Below are positions 49,069 through 61,720 of a DNA stretch of 64,000 bases, piece by piece. The stretch is from the NCBI GenBank assembly GCA_008692225.1, contig VICG01000003.1, forward strand, positions 3,494,001 to 3,558,000, given 5' to 3'. The position numbers and the translations under genes were made by a program. Under the pieces are notes generated by a model. It searched no databases and was not told the origin of the DNA. It saw only the letters and a program-made list of their open reading frames with translations. This stretch comes from Monilinia fructicola (lineage: Eukaryota > Ascomycota > Leotiomycetes > Helotiales > Sclerotiniaceae). Every line of letters begins with the position of its first letter. The stretch's first letter is position 1.

Positions 49069-52000
49069 GACCACCAAAATCGTCGGCCATGATGTCGGTT
49101 TTGTGCAATTGTTCAACCTGGGAAAGGAGTATGGAATGATTGGGGAGAACAAATGGATGTGGTTGTGGGTATGGTTTAATGTGGGCTGGAGTGGTGAAGG
49201 GTAGGTCTCGATCTGTTTATGCGTGAGGGTGAACGGACGGAGGAACTGGATCAATCTTCGTGTTCCAAACAGGCTTTGATATTTGATTGACGTGGTATCG
49301 TTTGCTTGGAATAGAATTGGATCAGATCTTATTAGTCAATGAGAGTCATGTAAGGTTGTTGAATGGCAAAAGAGTGGTGGATCTTTCTTCAAGTCCCGAA
49401 TAAATGAATCAGCGAATGTGTGTACGTATTAATGAATGAATGAATGAATGAATGAAAGAAGAAAGAAGAATAAAACTCTTTGATGACTCAAAAGGTCTGA
49501 TGTGAAGAACAAATATGTGTGGGTGGTTTCGAAAGATCTGGATGAATGTTTAAAGTTGGATCATTCAGATTTTAAAAAAGAAATCTGGAACCTTTTTTTT
49601 TACTTTGTGCAACTTGGTTCGAGCTCCAGAGAGATTGGATATGTAGTAGATACGGGTACTGATCATGACCTGGGAGTATCCAACCATACCTAGGTACCTA
49701 CCCAACAGCGGAAGTCAGCTTAGATGAGCTTAGTACGACTAAGCCCTGGGGGATTGTGGAGATAGAACGTTTCTGAAAATTCATACGCTCCAGGTAGAGA
49801 TCCATGTGAATTGTATTTCCCATTTTGGAAATGAGATTTAGAGGCTGTACCACAGTGCATACATAGTGCAGCAGTGCAGCAGTGCAGCGCAGCGCAGTGC
49901 AATGGCAAGAATGTGAACGAGTGAATAGGATGAATAGGACGAATAGGACGAATAGGATGACAAAGATCAAATCTAATACTACCTAATCCTCAGTGCCCAG
50001 CACTTTCCATGCCGATGTTATGTTATGGAGTTGTTACAGAATCTGCAGTATCCATCTGTAAGACTTCACTTCACCACATCTACTCCGTACTGTATGTACA
50101 CAATATAGATCACTGGTGGATCAACCTAAACGATAACTCTTCATTTGATAGGTATCCCTGAAAAGCCGGTAAACGCCTCCGGAGTATTTTCACATTTTGC
50201 TATGCACATACAGTACGGAGTATCTTCCAGGATTAATTACGCCATGATCCCTTCATCTTTTCCCTTTTCAGCTCTTTCTAGGTTCCATTTGGGGAATTAG
50301 TTGTTCTCCGCAGAGCCTTTTATACTGTACAATGTACAATACGGAGTACAGTATACATCCAAGGATGTTTGTAACTTGTATTCCTACAGTCTCGACTCTC
50401 GACTGTACTTGTAATCACCACAATAACAAAACAGAAAATACTTCATTCGTAATGTAGAGGCTGAGTAATGAATTACGCATACTCATAATACAGAACAATC
50501 CTTTGTATGGTACTGGATTGGATTAATTATACTTGCGGGTCGGGCCACTCTATTGTAGAATATACACACGAAGATCTTGGCATTACCGAAGAATAAAATC
50601 TTTACCCCTTTTTCCCTTTGCTTGGCTATTTTCGTTCTTGATTAGTCGCTTTAAGCCTTGCGAACAAATGGGTTCCAGGTTGTGGTAATGCATATATATT
50701 GAGATATAAATAACTACACTAATCCATCGAAATGACTAAACTACCGTTTGTCTTTTGATCCGTTTTGCTTACTTGGTTCTAATGTAAGATTATTCTTGTA
50801 CTATGCAGTAGTTGGTAGCGTCATGCACAGCTGAGCCTCCAACATTCAATTCATCAAGGTATACAGTTCACATCCCATCTCTACTGTACTCTAGCTATAT
50901 ATCTTCCCTGCCTCCCATCTCTCGTTTACATTCCAGATCTCAAACTTCAAAGTGAAAGAAAACAAGAAAATTCCCTCAAACATTTCTTCGGGGCCTTATT
51001 CAAAGTTCATCTAATCCCTACCAGGATCTCCCAAAATTGTAACGATGGATTGTTTCATCTCGTATTCCCCTGTAAGAGAAAATTACCCAAGACGGTCCTG
51101 TATCTCCACAATCGAAAAACCCTAACGAACCATTTGATTCGATCAAGTGAAGATCGGCACTTGATTTTCTGGAAGACCTGGCCAGAGAATTAGGTGCGCC
51201 GGCGTTCTTCAGAACCGAGGATGAAGTTTCTACGTAAGATCTTACCTACTCCGTAGATATCTAGTAACACGCGACGGCGTAGCCGAAGGAAAGATAATTA
51301 GATGGCAAGATATAGTAGAGCCCTACAGTTGATATAGATCTTGATTCTATGATATTAGATCATATACAACTAAAAGTGCTTATATCCCAAGAGCACCATC
51401 ACCAAAGGTTTTACTTTGTCCATAATATGACCAATCTCAATCCCACCCTTCTGCAGCACAACCTTACAGTAGTAACAGTACGGAGTACACATCTTGCCCT
51501 CGGCCCACCCACCATTTATAAACGCCAAGCCCGGCCCAGCATATGATCAAAAGTAAGCACCCCTGAATCCCGAAAGATCTCGACTTCCCCATCCTCACAC
51601 CCCGAGTCTAGAATCCCCAAATCCACGAGTAGAACTGTCCCTCTTCAACTTCTTCTTCCAGGCTTCCATAAAATCACAATCCGAAGAGATTTCCCATTTC
51701 CTCGACTAGAGCTCAATTAAAGCCAGATTAATTTAGCACCGTACTACTCAGTATACCATCTCTTCAATCGCGGGGTCTCCGGATCAAGAGTCTATCTCTA
51801 TGTAAACTCTTTTCAGTACCCAGTTCCGCGCGGAAGTTTATGTCGATGCTGTATTTGGAGTGTGGTTGATTGCCAAGATATCTTTGTGAGGTTGCGAGAT
51901 TTGATGGGTGTCCAAAAGGTAGATATACGAAATAATCGCTATGGTCATCTTAGACATTTCATTTTATTTCGCAAGCTACTACTGCATGGAGTTCTATCCA

Positions 52001-54650
52001 TCTACCGAGTATTTGTCTGTTCTCTATTAAAGTTTTCCTCCTTTTCCTGAGGCCTATTTTTTTCCTTGATTTTTTTGTCTTCGATTTTTTTGGAGGGCTC
52101 TGTTGCTTTACGGTATTGTATTGGAGGTTTCCCCCGATTCTATTATGCGAGTGCTTAACACTCCAGCTACTTTTATATTCCCCAATGCTCGAAAGAGGTA
52201 AGAAGCTGAGTTTGAGGGGGCCATCCGGAAATCTCATCCCACGATCCTCACCTCACCTCACCTCTTCTCATTCTTGTGAGGTTTTTGCTTCTTCAACCTT
52301 CGCCACGTCTACAGTAACCTATGTGGACGTTGCGCCATATTAACCTTATTACCCAACCCAAACAATCACAGAACCTTTTCTCCTGGGTCAATGGATGACA
52401 TATGTTATGTTATGTTATGCCATCCATGTAATTGGCTTTGGGCTTTATATTGAACGTCCACTCTCCCCCTTTTAAAATGCAACGACTTCCAAGCCTTACA
52501 ATATTTAACAGGCTAATCGCGGTAAAAGTCATGCGCATGAGGGATTTCTACCAGCAAGTAAGGTTAGCCCCGAGGTCCTCACAGTATCTATATTTCCCTA
52601 CCGCAATAATCCGATAGTTCGGATGCACTACGGATCGAGAAAATTGCCACTCTCATGATGATCATGATGATAATCACGTGTAGTTTTCAATCTTATTCTT
52701 GGCGGTCTCTTCATACCGTTGCCGTGAGTGCCATGCTACTGTACTTTCTGGGGGGTTAAACGAGTTCTAAAGGTGTCTTTGTTCCGCTTGCATGAATATG
52801 GATGCATTTTTCGTGCTTTGGAATGTTAAGTCATGCTTCTTCTACGGTGCTAGCTGGGGTTGAAGAACGTTCGAGTGAAAGTTTCGCAGGGGCAATTTGA
52901 TAGAGATTTCGGAAGAGGGCATGATAGAAGAGGAAGGGGAAGGAAGGAATCCAGATGCACATTACCACTGGTACTGTACTCACCCAATAGAAGGTTTATG
53001 AATCACTATATCACTGGAGGCGTAGTCCTCAGTATGAACCCACATCACTAGAGCATCAACAAGAGAACGAGAATTATAATCTTGCAGGCCCCAGTAAGTA
53101 CAAGGCTAGGAGCTCAATGAAGAAGTGCTATTGTATCGTCTAAATGTATTGCCATACTAGGGATATGGACAATATTTCGAAATCATAGATTAAGGTTGGT
53201 TTACTTGCGTTTGATATTATCATTATACACCGTTGATATCCGCAGTTAATATATGCTTGAAAGAGATGAGCTGTTGAGATTTCAGTTAGATGGCTATGGA
53301 AAGGGCTGAGTGATCATAATAGAACCTAGACTCAGAAAGAGAGCGCCATGACGATGCATTCAAATGTTAACAAGTTGCTGTGTCGTCGACAGAATCTGCC
53401 GTATGGCCATTGCACTACTGAAACTAGACATGGAAACTTAGATGGTTTGTTCCAACAACTATCTGAGAGAATGTAGAAGGAAGGAATTGGTGAAGCCGAG
53501 AGGTAGAATATGAAAATGTAGAAATGAAAAGAGGAAAGGCAAAAAGAGCAGGGAAATGGGCAAAGGAGATGGCACCATATGTTCATGCTGGATACTCTAG
53601 CATGTAGCCGGTTTGTTGCAATGGTATGCAAATTTCCTTTTGAAAGTTCTGGTGCAATCTCTTATATTATTGTCTGAAATCAAGACTGGAGGTTGCTCCT
53701 TGACTATTCTGAAGTACACTCTCTCGGTTCATTTCCACAAGTACGCGGGATAGATATGTGATCATCACAGAATTACAGTCTAGGACAACTAAACCTCGCA
53801 AAAATTGAGATCTTTGAATTATGAATTCTGGTGAGACCTGTAGATGCGTGAAATAAAGCTAATCATTTAATATGTAGTTGATTAAAGATCGAAGATATAC
53901 TATAATCACGCGAAGACATTTCCGGTCTCGAAGTTTTGATTTTTAGGTTTTGAGGACGTCCTCAAGATGATTTTTTATTATACCATCAGTGTCTGGCATA
54001 CTTGGATGCTCCAAGTTGCGGAACTGTGTGGTTATTTTCTGCTTTCAAAAATGGGAGATTGGACATTATGAAGATTGCTTTTGAAGGAGCTTGCGCGAGT
54101 TGATCTTTGTTGATATTTCCGGTCCGATTATTGGCCTCTGTCGGGGGTCTGAAGAATAATTATTATGAGAGGTCCGGAAGATGATTTTTTCGGTGTTAAG
54201 GATCCTGATCTATGTGATGTTGACTCTTAGATATGTGGCCACCGAAGAAGACCTCGACTAAGAAACTCCACGTAACAAGTCAATATTGGTGTATGTGTAA
54301 TGATGCGTGATGCTCTGGCTCTATAGAGCTTGCACAAACCTTTACATTATCATCTCGATAGGATACAACGCCTTACTAGAACTTTACCTTACCTATAGCT
54401 GTGGTGCAACTTGAAGACATCATTACTGATATATACAAAAGAGAGAGCTATAGTTATTATTTTCAAATTCACATTGGATTCTGCAAGTTTTGGCTACAGT
54501 AGAATTGTATTTATTGAATGTGATCAATATGATCTCTAAGATACATCTTGAGCTTTCATACAAACTAAATTGCTGCATTTCTTGATCATTGCGGAGCCGC
54601 AGTTATTTGAAGAGCGGTTTCCGGACAGAGACGTCTTCCCGTAAAGCATT
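49069..54650. other. Gene-poor region of 5.6 kb
   Basis: No gene with recognisable motif or splice structure was found. It holds AATG tetranucleotide copies (49431-49456), a GTGCAGCA run (49861-49897), a 10-nt GAATAGGACG array (49920-49960), five TACTCCGTA/TACGGAGTA motifs between 50081 and 51487, and a CACCTCAC run near 52250. Short frames such as 51862-52050 and 53332-53631 have no supporting evidence. Small multi-exon genes could have escaped me. Confidence 0.45.
50081..51487. repeat. Cluster of TACTCCGTA / TACGGAGTA motifs
   Basis: Exact 9-mers at 50081, 50214, 50340, 51247 and 51479, in both orientations. Two more in the window lie at 11786 and 35636. Random expectation for both strands in 64 kb is about 0.5. 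Role unknown. Confidence 0.8.
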
Positions 54651-55790
54651 TCATAGGGAGTCGGCATCTTCAGCACGCCAATCAGCTATTTGACGCAAAT
54701 TTTGTCTGTTATACCATTCAGGAAGATCCACACCTTCGGGGACATATTTTGCAACACATTCATCTTCCCTTGAGGTAATTTTCGGAATCACCCTGCCAGC
54801 ATATCGCGACTTGACTTGGGCGGAACATTTCTCAAGGTCAACGATATCCTCCATCTGTGCAACCAATTCTGTATGTATCCAGGACTCCGTGTCTGGTGGA
54901 AGCACGAGGACAATCTGCTGAAGGCCAGCGAATTTGAACAAGGCCATCAGGATTGATGTTTCAAAAACGAGCAGACCGGTCTCGGGGTACTCATATCTCA
55001 ACACGTAAATCTCAATACATCGGATCCTATTCATGATGTCCATGGCGACCGCATCATGTGGTGGGAACATTGTATCAAGATACTTGACAGGATTTAAAAA
55101 CCAAAGTCGGGGAAAGACGTAGCTGACAAGAAAGAAAGTGTCCATATCAGGGTTGAAGTAAATCGTATTAGCGACACCGGGATCCATTTCAGAATATGGC
55201 TCAACAGTTCGGAATATCCGAAAATAGTGTTTCAGTGTCTCCTTCCGACTCTGTTTATCGACGAACGCAGTGACAGGGAGGTGTTTAATACCTACTAGAC
55301 GGTTTGCAAATGGTACGTGCGCATATGGACGCCCGTAGAAACAAATATCTATTCGGCAGGAATCTTTGACTTTCACTAGGACCTCCTCGCGGAGGTTTAA
55401 TTTTCGTTGCTCAAAGGATGCGCGCCAGATCTTCAAGCGTATTTCAGGGGAGAGCTTTCCAAATGATTGAAATGTCAGAGCTGGTACAAGTTTGAGTGTT
55501 GCGATCGAGAGAGAGAGATGTCGAATCGTGGTGATGGCCATTTCTCGCGACTCGTGAAAGGTGCTGAGGAGTTGATCGATACGTGGGTCCTTAGATACCC
55601 TAATTCGTAAAAAGTCAGAAAATATTCGAGGATATTTGAGAGCGAAGAGAAGTCTTAAAGTAGCTTACATGATGATTCCAGCACTCATCATATATGCATT
55701 GTCCCTGGCTGATGGGTTTATCACTTGGGTAGAGTTCAAGGCTTTGCTGGTATCCTTCTCGTTGACGCGATAGGACGCCCTACGAGACAT
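54651..55790 (-). CDS. 2EXR-domain protein
   Basis: Two exons (intron 55600-55668, GTAAGC donor, AATTAG acceptor) join in frame to 356 residues. The start ATG at 55788-55790 reads MSRRASYRVNEKDTSKALNS. The 2EXR motif lies about residues 87-110 (FQSFGKLSPEIRLKIWRASF), followed by VTAFVDKQSRKETLKHY and the NTIYFNPDMDTFFLVSY strand that is typical of the family. The gene is intact. Function is unknown, as for most of this expanded fungal family. It is only distantly like the two 2EXR genes at 18.8-20.9 kb. Confidence 0.8.
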
Positions 55791-56719
55791 GATATCAGTA
55801 CTTCTTCAGGAATTTTTTCAGCAAACAAAGCAGAAGGATCTTACATATCTTGAGACTTTCTTGCTGGAGGGAAACTATGATCCAGAGATAAGATGACAAA
55901 ACTGACCACCAAGCCCTAGAAGGGATGATGATAGGTACCTAGGTAGTTTATGAATTATCTAACAGTGGAAAATCAAGACTGAGGATGGAAGATTTGATCT
56001 AGTGGATAAACAAGTCCGAGCTTTTTTAATTAATGACAGCGGGATATTAGGTTGGTTTGTTGACAGAAACTGAGTTTGTATTACAATAATCAAAAGGAAT
56101 TCACTTAAAGTGAACTAAATAGCTGGATATGCCACACGTAGAACATATAAATATAGAGGAAATAGTATATTTAGATACCTAGTTGGCCCATATCGCTTCC
56201 ATTGTGGAGATTCCCAAGACCTAGGGACTCAAAATCATCTTTTTTTTCTGACATTCTGCGTTTTATGAGCCATTCACTTGAAGAACTGCTGTATATATAA
56301 AATTAATTATGTCTGGAAGGGAAACCATGAAAAGGATCAAGCTGGAGCTTCTTACAAACATGTTTTTGATTAGGTTCTGCATCTCAACCTTTCACTAAAA
56401 GATTTGATTAAGGGGCTCCTTATATGAACATGGATACAGAGGACTCTTACTTTTTCCGAATGAAGTGATTGTTCATGAGAAAAAAATTGTAAGATTAATA
56501 TGTGCTTAAGTAATTCCTCAGTTGACTAATGGTATATGTTATAAGCTGAATGTAAGTCATCAAAGGAGTCATCCCTCCACCAGATGAAAAGGTCCACAGA
56601 AACTTATAATATAGTACAGCCTCGGCTGATCAAGAGAATCTGAATTACGTCAAGGTCAAGATGCTCTGGTTCTCAGCCTCACAGCTGCCAGACCATTTAT
56701 CAACCACGTCAACAATGAT

Positions 56720-56905
56720 TTAGTTTGTAATATCATCTCCACAATAGGTGAAAGGTCGCTTATAAGATTTGGGTGGTGACCTTGTAAGTCTATCTATCTT
56801 ATGAGATCTTTCACTGTCATGACAAGGACCCGGAGAAATTGCGGATGAAGCCAGTGTTTGAAGTGGAAACTCTAGAAGAACAATAATAAAAACATGCTGG
56901 AGCAT
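56720..56905 (-). CDS. Candidate small secreted peptide
   Basis: ATG-initiated frame of 61 residues. The first 22 residues (MLQHVFIIVLLEFPLQTLAS and SA) look like a cleavable signal peptide. The remainder is hydrophilic, has two Cys and several basic sites, among them a single KR about 13 residues from the end. No homologue comes to mind and no intron is evident. A chance frame of this size is possible. Confidence 0.3.
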   Translation of the reverse strand: MLQHVFIIVLLEFPLQTLASSAISPGPCHDSERSHKIDRLTRSPPKSYKRPFTYCGDDITN

Positions 56906-57316
56906 TCAAAGAGAGTTAGATTTTCAACAAGACATCACCGGCAGAGTCTCCAGAGAGTACTGCAAAGCTGAAAGAGAACCTGAAGGAGTCATTGTTGAAT
57001 GGGCGAACTTCAGACACCCAGCCATTACAGTCTATTGCTCATGATCAAAAGACTGAAAGCTCTGGAAACCATTATTTCATCAAGCATGAGACAATTGCCT
57101 GGTGGGGGTGGGAAGGGCGATGAGAGTGGCATTCTTAAATATTAAAGTGCATAATATGCCACCGCAACGGTTTGTTTCTGATTTGGAAGACATTTGATGG
57201 CTCAGAGACGATAATATCAAGAGCTTACTACTCCTTGCAGAACCTCCGAACAACAAAACAGAGTTACTGAATACCTCGTGAAAGCTATATGGTGAACTAC
57301 AGGACTTCGCTTACTT

Positions 57317-57673
57317 CTAGAAACTCTCTATTGAAGTAAGATAGATAATCTGGGGTACTTCTCCATCTGGAAGACCACCAAACGTGGCTATTACCGACCT
57401 GACAAAAACGCTGATTTCCTTTATTGGCAAGTATACGCGCCATACAGTATTGTAAGGAATGATCATATTCTCAGATCGCGGCTCCCATCGATTAAGAGTC
57501 TCGCATCGAAACAGAAGAATGGCACTAAATGCTACTTCAGCGAGTTTTTGTGAAGCTTCAACTATGAAAGCCTGGACAGCATTGATGAGAACAAGCACCG
57601 TAGCTTGATTCCATAGGTGAAGCGAGGGCAAGGCACCCCCTGAAAGATGTGCAAGGCTTTGAAAAATGAACAT
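57317..57673 (-). CDS. Hypothetical protein, 118 residues
   Basis: ATG-initiated intact frame with balanced composition, hydrophobic at its N-terminal half (ATVLVLINAVQAFIVEASQK). I recognise no domain and see no flanking exon. It could be chance or the last exon of a gene whose rest has decayed. Confidence 0.22.
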   Translation of the reverse strand: MFIFQSLAHLSGGALPSLHLWNQATVLVLINAVQAFIVEASQKLAEVAFSAILLFRCETLNRWEPRSENMIIPYNTVWRVYLPIKEISVFVRSVIATFGGLPDGEVPQIIYLTSIESF

Positions 57674-58199
57674 GTTAAATAGCGACTGATAGTCATTAGA
57701 GCGTCAAGTTGACGGAAACTATGGGCCAAGGCTAACAGTTAAAATACCAAGGCTTTGGCAAAAAAAATGATGCTTAACTTTCATAGTAAGTATTTTTATA
57801 TGATAGCATGCAATGTTGAGAACCACAGACTTTCGAAAATAATATCGCAAATGTTTACCAGAGTGTGATCTTCAAACGGGTAGAACACCTCTATGACGAT
57901 AAATTGATCAGTGAGCATATGCAAGCGTAGGTTTGATGCTCGATTCTATGGTTTGTTAATCATAATCCAGGCCAAACTGTGGATATACCATCATTTTAGG
58001 TAGGTCCCTTTATCATTATACTTGTGGCATCAATAAATTTGAGTATGCCAATATCATTCAAAACATTTTGCTATTACTTTGAATGAACCTTCGGGGTATC
58101 GAAAGGTCTGAATGTTTCATCTGCAACTCTCGAGTTCACGAAATTGGCACCATTAACCTTGCTGTCTAACAGAACATCTTGAGAGCCAGTCCGCGGGAG

Positions 58200-58418
58200 T
58201 CATTCTGTAGCGAAATATCCAAGATGAGTGAAGGCTCCTGTATTGTCTAAGCATTTTCGTAGAGAATCAGGCCATTCTCCAGAAGTCATCACAAGAAACG
58301 AGGACGAGTCATAGGGGATAGACGTGAAAATGTGTGAAACACGAACTTGGGGGGCTGAGATGATGTGAATTTCAGCTGCAAACGCCCTGGATGTAGGGAA
58401 ATGTGGTAACTTAGACAT
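58200..58418 (-). CDS. Hypothetical protein, 72 residues
   Basis: ATG-initiated intact frame (MSKLPHFPTSRAFAAEIHII to FTHLGYFATE) with protein-like composition. No recognised domain and no splice partners. Confidence 0.22.
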   Translation of the reverse strand: MSKLPHFPTSRAFAAEIHIISAPQVRVSHIFTSIPYDSSSFLVMTSGEWPDSLRKCLDNTGAFTHLGYFATE

Positions 58419-59131
58419 CGAATTAGGTGGAATAGCTAAAGTAACATGATGTTATTCCCCGAGTAAAGAGCAATTGGACATTAAGCCTCACAGAATAGAT
58501 CTAGATGAATGAATGAATGAATGTGGTCAAAGAATAGATTCCAACTGGAACGACACCTTAACCTAAATTTCTGCCACTTCTCACCGCCGGAGAAAGATGA
58601 ATGACCAACAAAATTCCCCATGCAAATAATTAGAACTATGTAATCTTAATTATCTTCTACGCAGACAAACATTCTTACTCGTAGATCGCCGGGTACTTCC
58701 TGGTCTCTGGAAGGAGTTGCCGAGAAAATTGTCGCGCAGAGTCTTTTCTACTTGCATCTTCATGAACACGGTATGACGTCGACACAGAGTCTATTACACA
58801 AATCCTTCTCCCAGAGGGACTATAGACCATCACCCACTCACCTCAAAGATCGCTCAAATATCGAAGAACGAGGCCTTCTTGATTCTGGCTCCTAGTATTC
58901 AGTTTCCTATCACAATTCTCAATGAAGACTTCTCAAAATCTCGATGATGTTCGTGTTTGGCAGTCACGTGGTTCATGGAGAAAGAATAAGCTCCGAATTC
59001 TTGAGGCGTTTAGGAAAAGATAGAGGGAAGAGTTCTCATTTTCTACCGCCGATTGAAGGACCAAAAGACTTATATCCCCTTAGCCGATAAACCTTTGACC
59101 TAGCCGCATTAATCACCTTGCTGCAATATAC

Positions 59132-59606
59132 TCAGCCCCTGCAAACGCTATAATCCGCTGCCACAAAGGTACATTTTCCAGTACAGCACGTTCCAAGAGG
59201 ACCAACAATGCTCACACAAGTTGCACCCTTCGCCAAACACTGAGTTTGAGGACTTTGTCAGTAATTGTCTCTCAAATGTGAAATGTATGCCAATGGCGAG
59301 CTATCACTCCGGGAATACAAACCTTTTTCTTTCGAATGCAATGGGCATCGTCTGCAATGCCTGGTGCGTTTTCACACACTAAACCATCACAACAAGTACC
59401 AACTGGACCAGCGAATCCTGAGCAAAATGTTCCCTCAGTGAGGCATTGCTATGATTGATATGTTAGATTTTCAAAATTCGGCATCAGGGAAGGAGAGAAA
59501 GTGCTTGAGGAGGAAATACTGTACATGCATCTTCTTGAGGAAGAGTCACCGCGGTGATAGATGCAACAAGGAGTGCGAGGATACTTAGTGGTTGACCGAG
59601 CTTCAT
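59132..59606 (-). CDS. Small secreted cysteine-rich protein with duplicated module
   Basis: Three exons (introns 59449-59519 and 59240-59322) join in frame to 106 residues; each exon alone is too short to stand out. Residues 1-20 are a signal peptide (MKLGQPLSILALLVASITAV). The mature part has 13 Cys. Two copies of one module follow: QCLTEGTFCSGFAGPVGTCC then DGLVC, and CLAKGATCVSIVGPLGTCC then TGKC. The shared pattern CLxxGxxCxxxxGPxGTCCxGxxC, with adjacent cysteines, resembles inhibitor-cystine-knot spacing. One module sits in exon 2 and the other in exon 3, so the duplication follows exon borders. Most likely secreted outside the cell; an effector or antimicrobial role is inference only. 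The intron 1 donor (GTATTT) is weak. Confidence 0.8.
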
Positions 59607-61720
59607 TTTTGTGTGAGAATTCGTAAAACGGTTTGATACTGACAATGAGAGAATTTATCGATGGGAAACTACAGAAGAAAGGGAGAATTATCTCACTCTT
59701 ATATACTCTGAAGATGTCTTTCAACGCCTCATCGGTGTAATATTTTCATCAGCTGTTTATCAGCAGACTCGAGCTGAGCGCCTGCCAAGCGACTGCCAAG
59801 CAGAATTACGAGAGCCCCTTACTTCCCCGAGCTATGGAAATCATATGCATACCCGTTTCGAGTTTGTAGTACGTTATGCACCCCGCAAAATGTCAGCAGA
59901 TCCGGGGCATCAAGGCCGGCGTTGACACTTGAGAGTGACGATAAACGGTACATAGTTCAGCTGGAGTCAATACCCGATTTCGATGATGACTGGAGATGGT
60001 ATAGTGGTGAACCACGGTCATGCCCTGATAGCCAGCCGGCGTGTGGTATAGCATTATGTTCCTAGGATAGTAACCAGTTCTAGGTACCTCTCATCATGTG
60101 AACCTTTTCTGCTATCTCTTCAGGAATGTTCATTCTCTTGGTCAACTTCACGTACGCTTATGGACAATCGTTCATCATTGAAGCCAACACAGTCCTTTGC
60201 CACTGACAGTCACCAATTCATCATTTAGATCCCCGTGCCTATTCTGAAAATTTTATTACCTGGAACATGTATCATAAGATCACAGTTTTGTATATTATTG
60301 GGTCATAGTTTCGGAATAAGCCACTGCTTCCTAAGCCATTTTCTTTTGAAACGGACGACCAGCAGGCACTTTGCAACCCGCCGGAACATCAAAGGAAGGG
60401 CTCGCTCTCATTGTCAAAGTAATATGGATAATTTATCACTCACTCCTTCGTTCTTTGGAATCGGAAGTCGCCACAACTTGACTGACCACCATTGCCGCTT
60501 TCACTCTCTGTCGTGATTACAATGGAAAACATCCCTCCGTATATATATCTCTTTTCACCAGACACTTCATTATTATTCTATCCTCGATCAATGTTCCAAA
60601 TCTTGATATCCATGGCTGTACCTCATCTTTTCCGTAAGAAAAAATTTCAATCCCTCAATTATCCACGATCATGGGGAAGTTCTGGTCTGGGACAGCGTAG
60701 TTCTCAAACCTCAACGTTGGAAATTGGGATGGAATTAATTTCTCTTGGGCTTTGTTTCCCTGGACTTTCGAATAGGTCTTAGCAACTCCCCTAAACTTTT
60801 GAGCTGGTCATAATCATATTTATTGGTGGCGGAATCCGCTGCTTGTAATGTGAACAACTATGCCTGTCTATTCCAGTGTTATGGGATATGGGCATGAAAA
60901 AACACGTGCGATGTTCGCGCTGCAGCTGAAGTCAGTCCATGTATGATGACCTTACTCAGCGATCAGTGCATTCTCATCTTGATGCCACAGTTCAAGCCAA
61001 ATTTTGCGAGTGCAGGCTCCGAGGTCATTCTAGAATTAGTAACTACTGAGTAGAATGCTAGTTTCCAGATTCGAAAAATGCTTTTGACCACCTCTACAGG
61101 TAGTGTTTTCTACATTAGTACCGCGCGCTACAGGTCAAAATACAGGTTTGGGTCACCATGATCACATGATGATAGCATTACACTGCATTCACAAATCGAC
61201 AGTGATGAGTTGATTGGTGCTGCAATATGTCGTCGTGAGAAATTTGTCTTTCTTTGGTTGGAATGACTTGGGCGTCGTACGAGTAAATATACCTTTGCGC
61301 ACTTTTAATGCAATATCTGAAGCCCCAAACGCTCTTCGCTATACCAATTGATGTGCTGCAACGTTCGATCTTTTTTCAGAACTGTTAGTACTGTACTGAG
61401 GTTTTCATCGCGAATCAAAGGCGTCAACAAAACAACGATTCGAAGGTCGAGTCTAAATTTAAAGAGTCGATAATGGTCGGAGTGTGCTTCAAACAGGTTC
61501 CACCCGATCCATCGACATCTCCTTCATCTCGTGAGCAGTTACGCGGGATTTGACCACAGGTCAGCCTTAAGCGTGCTTCGGCTTACTGTTAATACTGACT
61601 GCGGATTTTTGTGCTTTATATACATCACACTCCCTATTAACAATACTGGAAGGTAAAACTCTGTGCTGTCTATTCCGAAAGAGATTGTTACTATTTGAGA
61701 CGTACATTTAATGCTAGCTC
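59607..61720. other. Intergenic, no gene supported
   Basis: Holds the promoter of the secreted cysteine-rich protein at its left end. Short frames at 60235-60516 and 60492-60782 show no motif and no splice structure. Confidence 0.5.

Larger units (their letters stand above)
55791..59131. other. Mostly intergenic, three weak small frames
   Basis: Apart from the small minus-strand frames listed separately (56720-56905, 57317-57673, 58200-58418) I see no gene. The sequence is AT-leaning with an AATG repeat at 58505-58521. Confidence 0.45.
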
